The translations under genes were made by a program, and so were the position numbers. Shown in pieces: positions 1 to 7,383 of a DNA stretch of 11,457 bases. The notes under the pieces are model-generated. The model saw only the letters and a list, made by a program, of their open reading frames with translations. It ran no database searches and was not told the origin of the DNA. The stretch is from Lachnospiraceae bacterium UBA3645 (GTDB lineage Bacteria; Bacillota; Clostridia; Lachnospirales; Lachnospiraceae), in contig DFKM01000099.1 of the NCBI GenBank assembly GCA_002373555.1, positions 1,219 through 12,675 on the forward strand, given 5' to 3'. Positions within the stretch are counted from its first letter, which is position 1, and every line of letters starts with the position of its first letter.

Positions 1-22
1 CGCCTGTCCCCATGGGCTCTCT

Positions 23-1708
23 TTATCCTACCACCTCATCAGCTGATGTCTCTGCTTCCGGAAGATCGCTTCCGTATTCTTCTTCGGAAAGATCCCGGCT
101 CCGCCATTCCTCGAAGATCTCCTTCGCGATCGGCGCGGCCACGGATCCGCCGCTGCCGCCTTCCTCCACGACGATGCTGACAGCCACTTTTCTCTCCGGA
201 TCCCTGGAATCCTCCGCCCAGCCGATAAACCATGCATTCGTTTCCCTGTCGGATCTCGTCTGCGCGGAACCGGTCTTGCCATAGGCATGATAACCTTCGC
301 CCGCAGCATCATCGCCCGTTCCGTAGGCCACACAGGCATCCATGTATTCCTTCAGTACCCTGGCTTCTTCCTGCGTCATGATCGTCATGAGGCTGGACGG
401 ACCGAAGGAAGCGACCTTCTCACGGTATTTGCTCAGCACCCGGTCTATGATATACGGATTCATCACGGTGCCGCCGTTCGCGACCGCTGAGGCGACCATG
501 GCGTTGTACATGGGCGTCAGCTGTGTCTCTCCCTGCCCGATCGATGTCTGCAGGACATCCCACTGCGAATCATTGTTATCCAGCACGAACTGGTTCTTCG
601 CAATCGGCACTCTGGTCTTCAGGGAAGTATTGAATCCGGCCTCCTCGCAGGTCTGATAGAACGCCTCGAAATCCAGCATCTGTCCGACATCGGCGAAAGC
701 GCCGTTGCAGGACTCGGCAAACGCTTCGGAAAGATCCACATTGCCATGCGAAACGCCGTGCGCACATTTGATGGAATACTCTCCCGCTTCATAGATATTG
801 TCGCAGCTGAAGGTATAGTTTTGGTACTCGTAAGGATATTCCCGCAGGAACTCCAGCGCCGTAAACACCTTGAAGGTCGACCCGGGCGTATACAGTCCCT
901 GCGTCGCTCTGTTCACGAGATTGCTCGATGTATTGGATTCGCTCGTCAGAACATCCCAGTCCTCATCCAGCGTATTCGGATCAAAGCCGGGCCGGCTCAC
1001 CATCGCGAGCACCTTCCCCGTGCCGGGCTCCATTACAACGATGGCGCCGCTGTGTCCGGAAAGCGCATTGTAAGCGGTCTGCTGCAGACCGACATCGAGC
1101 GTGGTGATCACGGAATCGGCGCTGGATTTGATGCCTCTCAGAGCTTCCACGATGCGCAGTGCCGGATTCGTATGGGAATCCTGCAGATACGAATTGGCTG
1201 TCCCTTCAATGCCCGTCGTACCATGACCGGTATAGCCGACCGCATGCGCGAATGTCTCGCCCATCGGATAGGAACGCCGTTCACTGCCGTCCTCCGTCAC
1301 GCTGGTCGTCGCCAGTACAGTCTCATCCGCCGCCATGATATCGCCCCGCAGGAATCTGTCCTCCATCTGCTTCATGCGCTTTGCATTTCTGGAGTCGTTC
1401 TTGTAGGTATCGGCATCTTTATAGACGAAACGGATCATATACCCGGCCATCGCAACGAAAAGGAACAGCACAACATAGGAGACCATCATGATCTCCTTAT
1501 TCGTCCGCCGGAGCTCGCGCCGCTCGTCGTCCCTCGTCCTGACCTTACCTTCTGCGCCTGCCGGACGGTCTTTCTTCCTCGAAAAAATCGAAGTCCGCGT
1601 CCGCTTCTTCGGCGTTTCTTCCGCGGCGGCCGTATTCCTCTTCCGCGCGCCGGCTGCGTCTGTACTCTCTTTCTTCATATTCTTCCTCATAGTCTTCTTC
1701 ATATCCAT
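23..1708 (-). CDS. Class B penicillin-binding protein (PbpA-like transpeptidase)
   Basis: This membrane-anchored D,D-transpeptidase should cross-link peptidoglycan outside the membrane with the adjacent SEDS glycosyltransferase. The 561-residue product has a basic, probably disordered cytoplasmic N-terminus (1-72) and one membrane helix (about 74-94). A short class-B dimerisation region follows, with the RGxI-type motif near 121-124 and GIEG near 166-169. The transpeptidase domain starts near 200 and has all three active-site motifs: STFK (S277, K280), SCN (333-335) and KTG (478-480). The short pedestal and the spacing around PGSTFK resemble actinobacterial PbpA more than long PBP2 or PBP3; that is my reading from memory of the family. 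The ATG at 1706-1708 is chosen because AAGGAGG lies 12 nt upstream (1721-1727), although this places the first 54 codons inside the SEDS gene. A later start at M74 or M75 would remove the cytoplasmic tail. The stop is TAA, and the acidic C-terminus (about 538-561) looks unstructured. Confidence 0.93.
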   Translation of the reverse strand: MDMKKTMRKNMKKESTDAAGARKRNTAAAEETPKKRTRTSIFSRKKDRPAGAEGKVRTRDDERRELRRTNKEIMMVSYVVLFLFVAMAGYMIRFVYKDADTYKNDSRNAKRMKQMEDRFLRGDIMAADETVLATTSVTEDGSERRSYPMGETFAHAVGYTGHGTTGIEGTANSYLQDSHTNPALRIVEALRGIKSSADSVITTLDVGLQQTAYNALSGHSGAIVVMEPGTGKVLAMVSRPGFDPNTLDEDWDVLTSESNTSSNLVNRATQGLYTPGSTFKVFTALEFLREYPYEYQNYTFSCDNIYEAGEYSIKCAHGVSHGNVDLSEAFAESCNGAFADVGQMLDFEAFYQTCEEAGFNTSLKTRVPIAKNQFVLDNNDSQWDVLQTSIGQGETQLTPMYNAMVASAVANGGTVMNPYIIDRVLSKYREKVASFGPSSLMTIMTQEEARVLKEYMDACVAYGTGDDAAGEGYHAYGKTGSAQTRSDRETNAWFIGWAEDSRDPERKVAVSIVVEEGGSGGSVAAPIAKEIFEEWRSRDLSEEEYGSDLPEAETSADEVVG

Positions 1709-3020
1709 CCGTCACCCGTGCCTCCTTTTCCTTCATCAGATGCAGGCCCTGAATAATGCCGATCATGATCAGTGTCGTCAGAACGGAACTGCCGCCGTAG
1801 CTGATGAGCGGCAGCGTGATGCCCGTGCAGGGGATCATTTTCGTGACGCCGCCGATATGCAGGAACACCTGGAAGCCGAACATGACGGCCAGGCCGAATC
1901 CGACGATCTTATAGAAAAGCTCGTTCATCCAGGTGGAGACCCAGATCATCTGCAGCACGAATCCCAGATAGATGATAATGATGCAGATCGCAAAGATCAC
2001 GCCGAGCTCCTCGCAGATCGCGGCAAAGATAAAGTCGTTGCGCACCAGGGAGATCAGTTTCGGCATGCCCTGATAGAATCCCGATCCCAGCCATCCGCCG
2101 GTGCTGATTGCAAACATGGACTGTGCGATCTGACGGCTCTTGTTGTCATAATCATAGAACGGATCTCTCCACATCATTACGCGGACACGCACATGGGAGA
2201 AAAGGAAATAGGCGCCCATCGCAGCTGCACTGCCCGCACCGAAACCGGCAGCCATATACAGCGGCTGATGCGTGGCAACGAACAGCATGAAAAGATAGGA
2301 TACGAAATAAACAAGCGCACTTCCGAGGTCAGTGCTGGCCACCAGGACAAGCACGTGCACGGCAGCGACTGCAGTGACGATGACCACATTCCGGAAGCTC
2401 GTGCTCCGCTGCAGCATCGAAGCTGTCATGAACACAAACAGGATCTTCACGAATTCCGAGGGCTGCAGCGCAAATCCGCCGATCGAGATCGAGAGCTGGG
2501 CGCCGTAGGTCGTATTGCCGACCACCCAGACCGCGACCAGTGCGCCGATGCCGACAATCGCATAGACCCAGCCCCATTTCGCCAGGATATGCATATAACG
2601 GATCACAACGGGGATCAGAAGCGTGAGGATCAGGCCGGCGCAGACAAAGACGAACTGCCGCAGGGCATATTCAAAATCCAGTCTTGTCTGCATCATCAGT
2701 CCGATCACGATCAGCGTCAGCGTATTCCCGATCAGGAGCCGCGAGCCGTGCCGGTACAGAAAGCCGAACGATACATAATACAGGAAAAAGACGGCCAGCT
2801 GAATGCCGTAGAATGCGATCATCCGGATCTCCGTCGTCTTCAGATAGATGATCAGATAGCCGAGCGTGTGCATCAGGAACAGAAGGAACATCTGATGTCC
2901 CGACAGCCGGTTCTGCCACCGGACATCCACGCTCCGGAGCCCGTACAGATTCAGTATGGAATACAGTAATACTATCAGGAGCATCAGGTACCTTGAATAT
3001 TCCAGCACCAGATTCGTCAT
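1545..3020 (-). CDS. SEDS-family peptidoglycan glycosyltransferase (FtsW/RodA/SpoVE type)
   Basis: This polytopic membrane enzyme polymerises lipid II into glycan strands and normally works with a class B PBP, which is the next gene. The product is about 491 residues with roughly ten hydrophobic segments. SEDS landmarks are visible: LQPSEFVKI in the middle, STDLGSALVYF with the conserved acidic residue, and the C-terminal GITLPLISYGGSS. After the last helix comes a tail of about 60 residues rich in Glu, Arg and Tyr, which is not part of the SEDS core. I prefer the ATG at 3018-3020, which overlaps the preceding TGA as TGATG and has a G-rich ribosome binding site (AGGGG) 7 nt upstream. A GTG one codon earlier (3023) is possible. 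Stop-start overlap with the upstream gene suggests translational coupling. Whether it serves division or elongation cannot be told from sequence; zapA in the same block leans toward division. Confidence 0.93.
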   Translation of the reverse strand: MTNLVLEYSRYLMLLIVLLYSILNLYGLRSVDVRWQNRLSGHQMFLLFLMHTLGYLIIYLKTTEIRMIAFYGIQLAVFFLYYVSFGFLYRHGSRLLIGNTLTLIVIGLMMQTRLDFEYALRQFVFVCAGLILTLLIPVVIRYMHILAKWGWVYAIVGIGALVAVWVVGNTTYGAQLSISIGGFALQPSEFVKILFVFMTASMLQRSTSFRNVVIVTAVAAVHVLVLVASTDLGSALVYFVSYLFMLFVATHQPLYMAAGFGAGSAAAMGAYFLFSHVRVRVMMWRDPFYDYDNKSRQIAQSMFAISTGGWLGSGFYQGMPKLISLVRNDFIFAAICEELGVIFAICIIIIYLGFVLQMIWVSTWMNELFYKIVGFGLAVMFGFQVFLHIGGVTKMIPCTGITLPLISYGGSSVLTTLIMIGIIQGLHLMKEKEARVTDGYEEDYEEEYEEREYRRSRRAEEEYGRRGRNAEEADADFDFFEEERPSGRRRR

Positions 3021-3826
3021 CACTCCACCCCTCTCGTAAAATGTCCTCTTGTAAAACTGCCCTCTTTCGGCTTCCCGCGTTTTAGAAAGGCCTTCAGAAC
3101 AGCCTGCAGTTCTTTTTCCGTTTCATCGGTAAAGCACAGGCGCACTCTGCCGGTATTTTCGGGGATCTTATCGAACAGCCACAGCGGGACACTGTTGTAA
3201 ATGACGGTATAACACAGCCGACATCTGGAATCCTCCGTAAATACGGCGCCTTTCCGGTCTGTCAGCGTACTGTAAGCGGGCGCGAGGATGCCGGGCGTTC
3301 CGTTTTTCTTCAGGCACCCGCCGGTATTCTTCTTTGTGCACTGTGCGGACAGCATCAGCGGGATCTTCCCGTAAACGATCAAGGTGTCCCGGCTGTCCAT
3401 GCCGCGTTCCTGCAGCTCCCGCTGATTCAGTTCATACGGCAGTGTCAGTTCGTCCGCACCGAGCGACCGGCAAACCTCTGCCGAAACATGATTCCAGGTA
3501 TACATCCCGGCGTCAAAGATCCGCTTTCCGGGGATCCCGTTCTCCCGGAAAAAGCCGGCTTCATCGATATTCCGGATCAGGAAACCGTCAAACCCGGCTT
3601 CCGCAAGTGTTTTCCGGTGTGCGGACAGCCAGTCTGCCGCTTCCGCACGAAATACATAAGGAAGCGCGAGCACTGCTTCCGCCCCTGCAGCTCTGATCTC
3701 TGCCGCTGCTTCCTTCCATCTTTCCGGCGCTGTCCGCTCCGCGGAAAGGATCACACGGTCCGCCGCGCCGGCGGCAAGCAGGGTCTGCAGCAGCGCCGTA
3801 TTTTCAAGAGATACGTCTGTAAGCAT
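3020..3826 (-). CDS. U32-family-like protein (stand-alone second U32 domain)
   Basis: The 268-residue product resembles the C-terminal half of long U32 proteins rather than the half with the U32 signature. Visible landmarks are the GAADRVIL and LALPYVFR beta-barrel-like segments (about 19-60), GFDGFLIRNIDE (78-89), LTLPYELNQREL (128-138), and YGKIPLMLSAQC (152-163). Four cysteines follow the family pattern: C163, C171, C202 and C205, with TDRKG between the pairs, suggesting a metal or Fe-S site (inference). U32 proteins such as TrhP and RlhA take part in tRNA or rRNA hydroxylation, and Bacillus subtilis has two adjacent U32 genes (yrrN, yrrO) needed for tRNA 5-hydroxyuridine. By analogy this protein may partner the U32 protein encoded just upstream. 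The start at 3826 has AAAGGAG 7 nt upstream and overlaps the previous gene by 23 nt. The C-terminus ends in a short FTRGHFTRG repeat. Confidence 0.8.
   Translation of the reverse strand: MLTDVSLENTALLQTLLAAGAADRVILSAERTAPERWKEAAAEIRAAGAEAVLALPYVFRAEAADWLSAHRKTLAEAGFDGFLIRNIDEAGFFRENGIPGKRIFDAGMYTWNHVSAEVCRSLGADELTLPYELNQRELQERGMDSRDTLIVYGKIPLMLSAQCTKKNTGGCLKKNGTPGILAPAYSTLTDRKGAVFTEDSRCRLCYTVIYNSVPLWLFDKIPENTGRVRLCFTDETEKELQAVLKAFLKRGKPKEGSFTRGHFTRGVE
3027..3056 (-). repeat. Two 15-nt imperfect tandem units at gene end
   Basis: Two adjacent 15-nt units, each starting TTTTAC, match at about 11 of 15 positions. They encode the FTRGH/FTRGV ending of the second U32-like protein. The downstream unit contains the G-rich stretch (AGAGGGG) that serves as ribosome binding site for the SEDS gene, so the duplication may have created or kept that site. 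Confidence 0.55.
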
Positions 3827-5096
3827 CGAGTATCTCCTTTCTCATTGCTTCGATGGCATCCCGGCGGAAGCGGTTCAGTTCTCCCACGGGAATAAACGGC
3901 GCGCCTTCCGTAAGGATCTCCAGTTCCGAGAATGCGAATCCCGTGCCGCCGGTCTTCATCATTCTCTTCCGGATCTCTTCCCCGGTCATCGGCCGGCTCT
4001 TCGCCTCCTGTACTTCCGGTCCGGCGAAGGTGACTTCATGGCCTTTATATGTCATTGTTATTGTAACGCAGTTTCCGGGAATTACTTTTAAGGTTCCCTT
4101 AATATTTAAGTCGGAAGCTTCTGAATCCATCCTCCCGAAATACCGGCTGAGCAGCGCTTCATCCACGATCCGCTTCGCCGGCTTTTCTTCCTTATGAATC
4201 ATATCCGGTCCGTTGTGCGTATGATAGTAGCCGGAAGAATAGCCGCCCCGGTCGAACAGCTCCAGCAGGAAGCGCACATCCTCCGGATCGACCGCATACG
4301 GTTTTCCGTCCCGGATCCTGTCCAGATATTTCCGGTAGACGGCGACCGTTCCCAGGGTATAGGACGGGCTCTTCATCCGTCCTTCGATCTTCAGGGAGGC
4401 GATCCCGGCTTCCGCGAGTTCCGGAAGCAAAGAGAGCGAACAGATATCCTTCAGATTCAGGAGATATTCCGCCTTTCTGCCTCCGTCCTTCCGGTACGGC
4501 AGTCTGCAGGGCTGTGCACAGCGCCCGCGGTTCCCGCTGCGTCCGCCGATCATCGACGACATCAGGCACTGTCCGGAATAGCAGTAGCACAGCGCACCGT
4601 GAATGAATGTCTCGACTTCAATCTCCGCTTCTTCCTTTATTCTTATGATCTCCGGAAGCGAAAGCTCCCGCGGAAGGACGAGACGTTCCGCACCCATCAT
4701 TTTTGCGATCCTCGCACCGTATGGAGAGGCGACGGTCATCTGGGTGCTGATATGGACAGGGAGATCCGGGAAGTGCTCTTTTATACACGCCAGCGCACCG
4801 AGATCCTGTACGAGTACGGCATCCACGCCCGCTCTGTACGGACGTTCCAAAAAAGGAAGCAGCTCATCCGCAAGCTCCCTCTCTTTCATCAGTGTATTGA
4901 CAGTCATATAAAGCTTTACACCGTGCAGGTGGACATAGTCGATCGCCTCGCAGATCCCGTCATCATCCGGGTTTTCCGCATAGGCTCTGGCGCCGAATTT
5001 CAGGCCGCCCATGTAAACGGCATCAGCGCCGCCGGCAACAGCAGCCTTCAGACTGTCCATCGATCCCGCAGGGGCAAGCAGTTCTGGAATAAACAT
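3804..5096 (-). CDS. U32 family protein (TrhP/RlhA-like, annotated as peptidase U32)
   Basis: The 430-residue product starts with the typical ELLAPAGSMDSLKAAVAGGADAVY-type TIM-barrel-like opening (5-28). It carries the U32 signature at 162-180: ETFIHGALC, then YSGQC, then LMS. Cysteines C170, C177, C193 and C197 match the four conserved cysteines proposed to hold an Fe-S cluster. LKDICS (215-220) and LKIEGRMKSP (235-244) are further family landmarks. The C-terminal domain (about 330-425) matches the small barrel following the U32 core. U32 proteins were named as peptidases, but characterised members TrhP (tRNA 5-hydroxyuridine, prephenate-dependent) and RlhA (23S rRNA 5-hydroxycytidine) are RNA hydroxylation factors. 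The YrrN/YrrO pair of B. subtilis is the closest parallel to this two-gene arrangement. Which RNA is modified here is unknown. The ATG at 5096 has GGAGGT 4 nt upstream (5101-5106). Confidence 0.9.
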   Translation of the reverse strand: MFIPELLAPAGSMDSLKAAVAGGADAVYMGGLKFGARAYAENPDDDGICEAIDYVHLHGVKLYMTVNTLMKERELADELLPFLERPYRAGVDAVLVQDLGALACIKEHFPDLPVHISTQMTVASPYGARIAKMMGAERLVLPRELSLPEIIRIKEEAEIEVETFIHGALCYCYSGQCLMSSMIGGRSGNRGRCAQPCRLPYRKDGGRKAEYLLNLKDICSLSLLPELAEAGIASLKIEGRMKSPSYTLGTVAVYRKYLDRIRDGKPYAVDPEDVRFLLELFDRGGYSSGYYHTHNGPDMIHKEEKPAKRIVDEALLSRYFGRMDSEASDLNIKGTLKVIPGNCVTITMTYKGHEVTFAGPEVQEAKSRPMTGEEIRKRMMKTGGTGFAFSELEILTEGAPFIPVGELNRFRRDAIEAMRKEILDAYRRIS

Positions 5097-5114
5097 ACAT
5101 ACCTCCGGACAGGC

Positions 5115-5138
5115 CGGCCGCAGATTCCGCCGCGGCCG
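5115..5138 (-). other. GC-rich hairpin between zapA and the U32 gene
   Basis: The 45-nt gap contains a perfect 7-bp inverted repeat, CGGCCGC and GCGGCCG, with a 10-nt loop, lying 8 nt before the GGAGGT ribosome binding site of the U32 gene. No T-run follows it, so it is not a standard intrinsic terminator. It could affect mRNA processing or translation of the U32 gene; this is inference. Confidence 0.45.
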
Positions 5139-5141
5139 TAC

Positions 5142-5462
5142 TTACTTTCCCTTTTCCTGCTGCATGCGTTCCTTGACAAACCGGTAGCGCATGTCATCGG
5201 ATTCCGCCTCCAGCTGCTTCAGCTCGGCTTCCAGTCTGTCTGCTCTGTCCTTCGCCTTGAGATAATCATCGGCAATATTGAAAAGCAGCATGGCTGTCCT
5301 GTCATTTTCCGTCAGCCGTTTGTAGGAAGCAGCCGCAGCCATCTCCTCGGTCTTGCTGTTCAGATAATCGGCCAGCCGGTTCACATATTCGGAATCTTCC
5401 TTCCCGCTGAGCGTGATCGAGCGGCTGCCGAAGATGATCCTTGTGCGGTTGTTCTCAGTCAT
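5142..5462 (-). CDS. zapA: Cell division protein ZapA
   Basis: ZapA is a small cytoplasmic protein that bundles FtsZ filaments and stabilises the Z ring. The product (106 residues from the chosen start) opens with [21 protein letters not shown], a ZapA-type beta-hairpin ending in a D/E-S-EYV segment. A helix follows ([15 protein letters not shown]), then [20 protein letters not shown] and a long charged C-terminal coiled coil, as in the family. The ATG at 5460-5462 is preferred: AGAGGG lies 6 nt upstream and the start overlaps the ruvB stop by 8 nt. An in-frame ATG lies two codons upstream, and others further up would extend the protein by up to 18 residues into ruvB with poor ribosome binding sites. 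Overlap with ruvB implies co-transcription and probable translational coupling. Gene order with the downstream SEDS/PBP pair fits a division role. Confidence 0.88.
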   Translation of the reverse strand: MTENNRTRIIFGSRSITLSGKEDSEYVNRLADYLNSKTEEMAAAASYKRLTENDRTAMLLFNIADDYLKAKDRADRLEAELKQLEAESDDMRYRFVKERMQQEKGK

Positions 5463-6465
5463 TTTCATCCCTCTCATCGGCCCTGCCGACATATGCATAA
5501 GCGGAAGCAGTGGCAATGCGGCCTCTCGGCGTACGCGCGATCAGGCCGTTCTGCAGCAGATACGGTTCACAGACATCCTCCAGTGTGCCGGCGTCCTCAC
5601 TGAGCGCGGCCGCCAGCGTATCCAGTCCCACGGGACCGCCGCCGAAGGTATCGATAATGGTATTGATGACCCGCTGGTCCATGGCATCCAGGCCGAACTT
5701 GTCGACATTCAGGAGCGTGAGCGTCTCATCGGCGATCTTCCTGTTGATATGGCCTTCATATTTCACCTGTGCGAAATCCCGGACTCTCTTTAACAGGCGG
5801 TTCGCCAGTCTGGGCGTACCGCGGGACCGTCTCGCGATCTCCATGGCACCGGCCTCGTCGATCTCCACGCCGAGAACGCCCGCCGAACGTTTCACGATCA
5901 GCGCCAGTTCCTTCGGCGTATAGAAGTCCAGTCTGTGGATCACGCCGAACCTGTCGCGCAGCGGCGCCGTCAGCATTCCGGCCCGCGTTGTCGCCCCGAC
6001 AAGCGTGAAGGGCGGCAGATCGAGCCGGATGGATTTGGCGCCGGCGCCTTTCCCGATCATGATATCGATCGCGAAATCCTCCATGGCGGCATACAGATGC
6101 TCTTCCACCTGGCGGTTGATGCGGTGGATCTCATCAATGAACAGCACATCGCCTTCCCCGAGCTTGGTCAGGATCGCCGCCATTTCGCCGGGATGCTCGA
6201 TCGCCGGACCGGACGTGATCTTGATATTCTTGCCCATCTCATTGGCAATGATCCCCGCAAGCGTTGTCTTGCCGAGCCCGGGCGGGCCGTAGATCAGAAC
6301 ATGATCGAGCGGCTCATTTCTGCTCTTTGCCGCTTCAATATAAACGGAAAGCAGATCCTTCAGCTCCTGCTGCCCGATATAATCCCGCAGGTACCGGGGC
6401 CGCAGGCTGTTCTCTATATGTCTGTCCTCTTCGGTTATATCTGTTGTTATGATACGTTTTTCCAT
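5455..6465 (-). CDS. ruvB: Holliday junction branch migration ATPase RuvB
   Basis: RuvB is the hexameric AAA+ motor that drives Holliday-junction branch migration with RuvA during recombination and repair. The 336-residue length is normal. Visible motifs are Walker [10 protein letters not shown] (60-68), Walker B LFIDEIHR (108-115), sensor 1 GATTRAG (157-163), and the arginine-finger region APLRDRFG (167-174). The C-terminal winged helix ends with [18 protein letters not shown]. The N-terminal [12 protein letters not shown] (21-32) is the standard RuvB opening. It follows ruvA after a 42-nt gap with a modest GAGGG ribosome binding site and runs into zapA. No ruvC is present in the window, which fits Bacillota, where RecU usually resolves junctions. 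Confidence 0.98.
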   Translation of the reverse strand: MEKRIITTDITEEDRHIENSLRPRYLRDYIGQQELKDLLSVYIEAAKSRNEPLDHVLIYGPPGLGKTTLAGIIANEMGKNIKITSGPAIEHPGEMAAILTKLGEGDVLFIDEIHRINRQVEEHLYAAMEDFAIDIMIGKGAGAKSIRLDLPPFTLVGATTRAGMLTAPLRDRFGVIHRLDFYTPKELALIVKRSAGVLGVEIDEAGAMEIARRSRGTPRLANRLLKRVRDFAQVKYEGHINRKIADETLTLLNVDKFGLDAMDQRVINTIIDTFGGGPVGLDTLAAALSEDAGTLEDVCEPYLLQNGLIARTPRGRIATASAYAYVGRADERDEND

Positions 6466-6507
6466 AATCCCTCATCCGTGGTCCGGACCGAAAATAAAGA
6501 TCTGTTC

Positions 6508-7116
6508 TCAGAAACCGGCGAGAAGCTTCAGCGCTTCCTTCAGAAGTGTTTCGGAAGCCATGCCTTCGGCTCCTTCTATTGCTTTCACTGCCCGTACCGC
6601 TTCGGTCGACGAATAGCCGAGCGCGACCAGGGCTTCGACCGCCTCCGTGACATCCGAATCGGCAGCTGCCGCAGCCACCGACGCAGCCTGGGATCTGGCC
6701 GTGAATGCTTCGTTCAGATCCATCTTGTCCTTCAGCTCCAGCACGATCTTCTGCGCGGTCTTCTTCCCGAGGCCGGGTGCTTTGGAGATCAAAGTCACAT
6801 CATCCGCCAGGATCGCAAAGGCCAGGTCGTTCGCAGACATCTCATTGATCAGCGACAGCGCGACCTTCGGTCCGACGCCGTTCACGGCCAGCAGCATCCG
6901 GAACATGTTCAGATCTTCCCGGCTCAGGAAGCCGTAGAGCTGCATGGCATCCTCCCGGACATGGAAATGCGTATACAGCTTCGCTTCCCTGCCAACGGGC
7001 GGCAGCGATGACAGCACCCTGTCCGTGATCTTTATATTGTAGCCGATCCCGCCGGTCTCGATGACGACAGTATCAGGATCGGTCTCTGTCAGGATTCCTT
7101 TTACATAGGAGATCAT
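6508..7116 (-). CDS. ruvA: Holliday junction DNA helicase subunit RuvA
   Basis: RuvA binds the four-way junction as a tetramer and loads RuvB. The 202-residue product has the three expected parts. An OB-fold opens MISYVKGIL (1-9) and ends near YGFLSRED (61-68). A helix-hairpin-helix region contains LLAVNGVGPKVAL (75-87) and APGLGKKTAQKIVLELKDKM (113-132). An Ala-rich linker (about 140-152) leads to the RuvB-binding domain III, with DVTEAVEALVALGYSS (155-170). The start has GGAGG 7 nt upstream. It is the first gene of the minus-strand block, about 80 nt downstream of a candidate promoter. A LexA-like palindrome lies just upstream, as expected if ruvAB is SOS-controlled as in B. subtilis. Confidence 0.98.
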   Translation of the reverse strand: MISYVKGILTETDPDTVVIETGGIGYNIKITDRVLSSLPPVGREAKLYTHFHVREDAMQLYGFLSREDLNMFRMLLAVNGVGPKVALSLINEMSANDLAFAILADDVTLISKAPGLGKKTAQKIVLELKDKMDLNEAFTARSQAASVAAAAADSDVTEAVEALVALGYSSTEAVRAVKAIEGAEGMASETLLKEALKLLAGF

Positions 7117-7203
7117 GTCTTCCCTCCTCTTCGTCTGCGGCTGCAGGCGGAGGCAGGACCGTCACGGTTTCCGCACATTCCGCTTTTGCGCATACTTAAT
7201 CTA

Positions 7204-7232
7204 TTTATATCATACAGGCACCGATAAATCAA
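7204..7232 (-). promoter_or_regulatory. Candidate sigma-A promoter for the ruvA operon
   Basis: On the minus strand TTGATT (7227-7232) and TATAAA (7204-7209) are separated by 17 nt. This matches the housekeeping consensus at 4/6 and 5/6. Transcription would begin near 7197 and leave a leader of about 80 nt before ruvA. Confidence 0.65.
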
Positions 7233-7239
7233 CACGAAT

Positions 7240-7253
7240 CGCACATATGTTCT
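7240..7253. promoter_or_regulatory. LexA-like (SOS) operator
   Basis: The 14-mer CGCACATATGTTCT is a near-palindrome. It matches the symmetric Bacillus LexA box CGAAC-ATAT-GTTCG at 12 of 14 positions, with mismatches at positions 3 and 14. It sits 7 nt upstream of the -35 of the ruvA promoter, and ruvAB is a known LexA target in Bacillus. It is also about 58 nt upstream of the -35 of the divergent AIM24 gene. Binding is inferred from sequence only. Confidence 0.55.
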
Positions 7254-7311
7254 TTTTTCTGCGGTGCATACGCAAAATCGCAGATTCTCCCTTTGCGAAG
7301 CCCGGAGCATC

Positions 7312-7339
7312 TTGCAATCCTGCAGAATTATTTTATAAT
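7312..7339 (+). promoter_or_regulatory. Candidate sigma-A promoter for the AIM24-family gene
   Basis: TTGCAA (7312-7317) and a perfect TATAAT (7334-7339) are separated by 16 nt. Transcription would begin near 7346, giving a leader of about 38 nt. The GGGGAGGG ribosome binding site stands just before the ATG at 7384. Confidence 0.75.
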
Positions 7340-7383
7340 CGGAAGCAGGGAGAAACAAATCATACCGCTATGGGGAGGGAGCC

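Noticed and set aside
1545..1620. Programmed -1 frameshift at T-TTT-TTC near the SEDS gene end, making a SEDS-PBP fusion
   Set aside because: The heptamer is in the right register for -1 slippage, but -1 leads into the third frame, not the PBP frame, which is +1. The PBP also has its own ribosome binding site.
1488..2969. Long plus-strand open frame (about 490 codons) opposite the SEDS gene
   Set aside because: Its translation is rich in His, Asp, Gln and Arg with no recognisable domain. The minus strand encodes a clear SEDS membrane protein with family motifs. It is an antisense shadow.
5463..5516. Extended N-terminus of ZapA (18 extra residues)
   Set aside because: The extra residues are encoded within ruvB, lack a good ribosome binding site and do not resemble ZapA. 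The ATG at 5462 has better spacing from AGAGGG and gives the usual family start.
7113..7358. Possible 81-codon Cys/Arg-rich gene upstream of ruvA on the minus strand
   Set aside because: It covers the ruvA promoter, leader and LexA-like box, has no good ribosome binding site and resembles no family I know. Non-coding regulatory DNA explains the region better.
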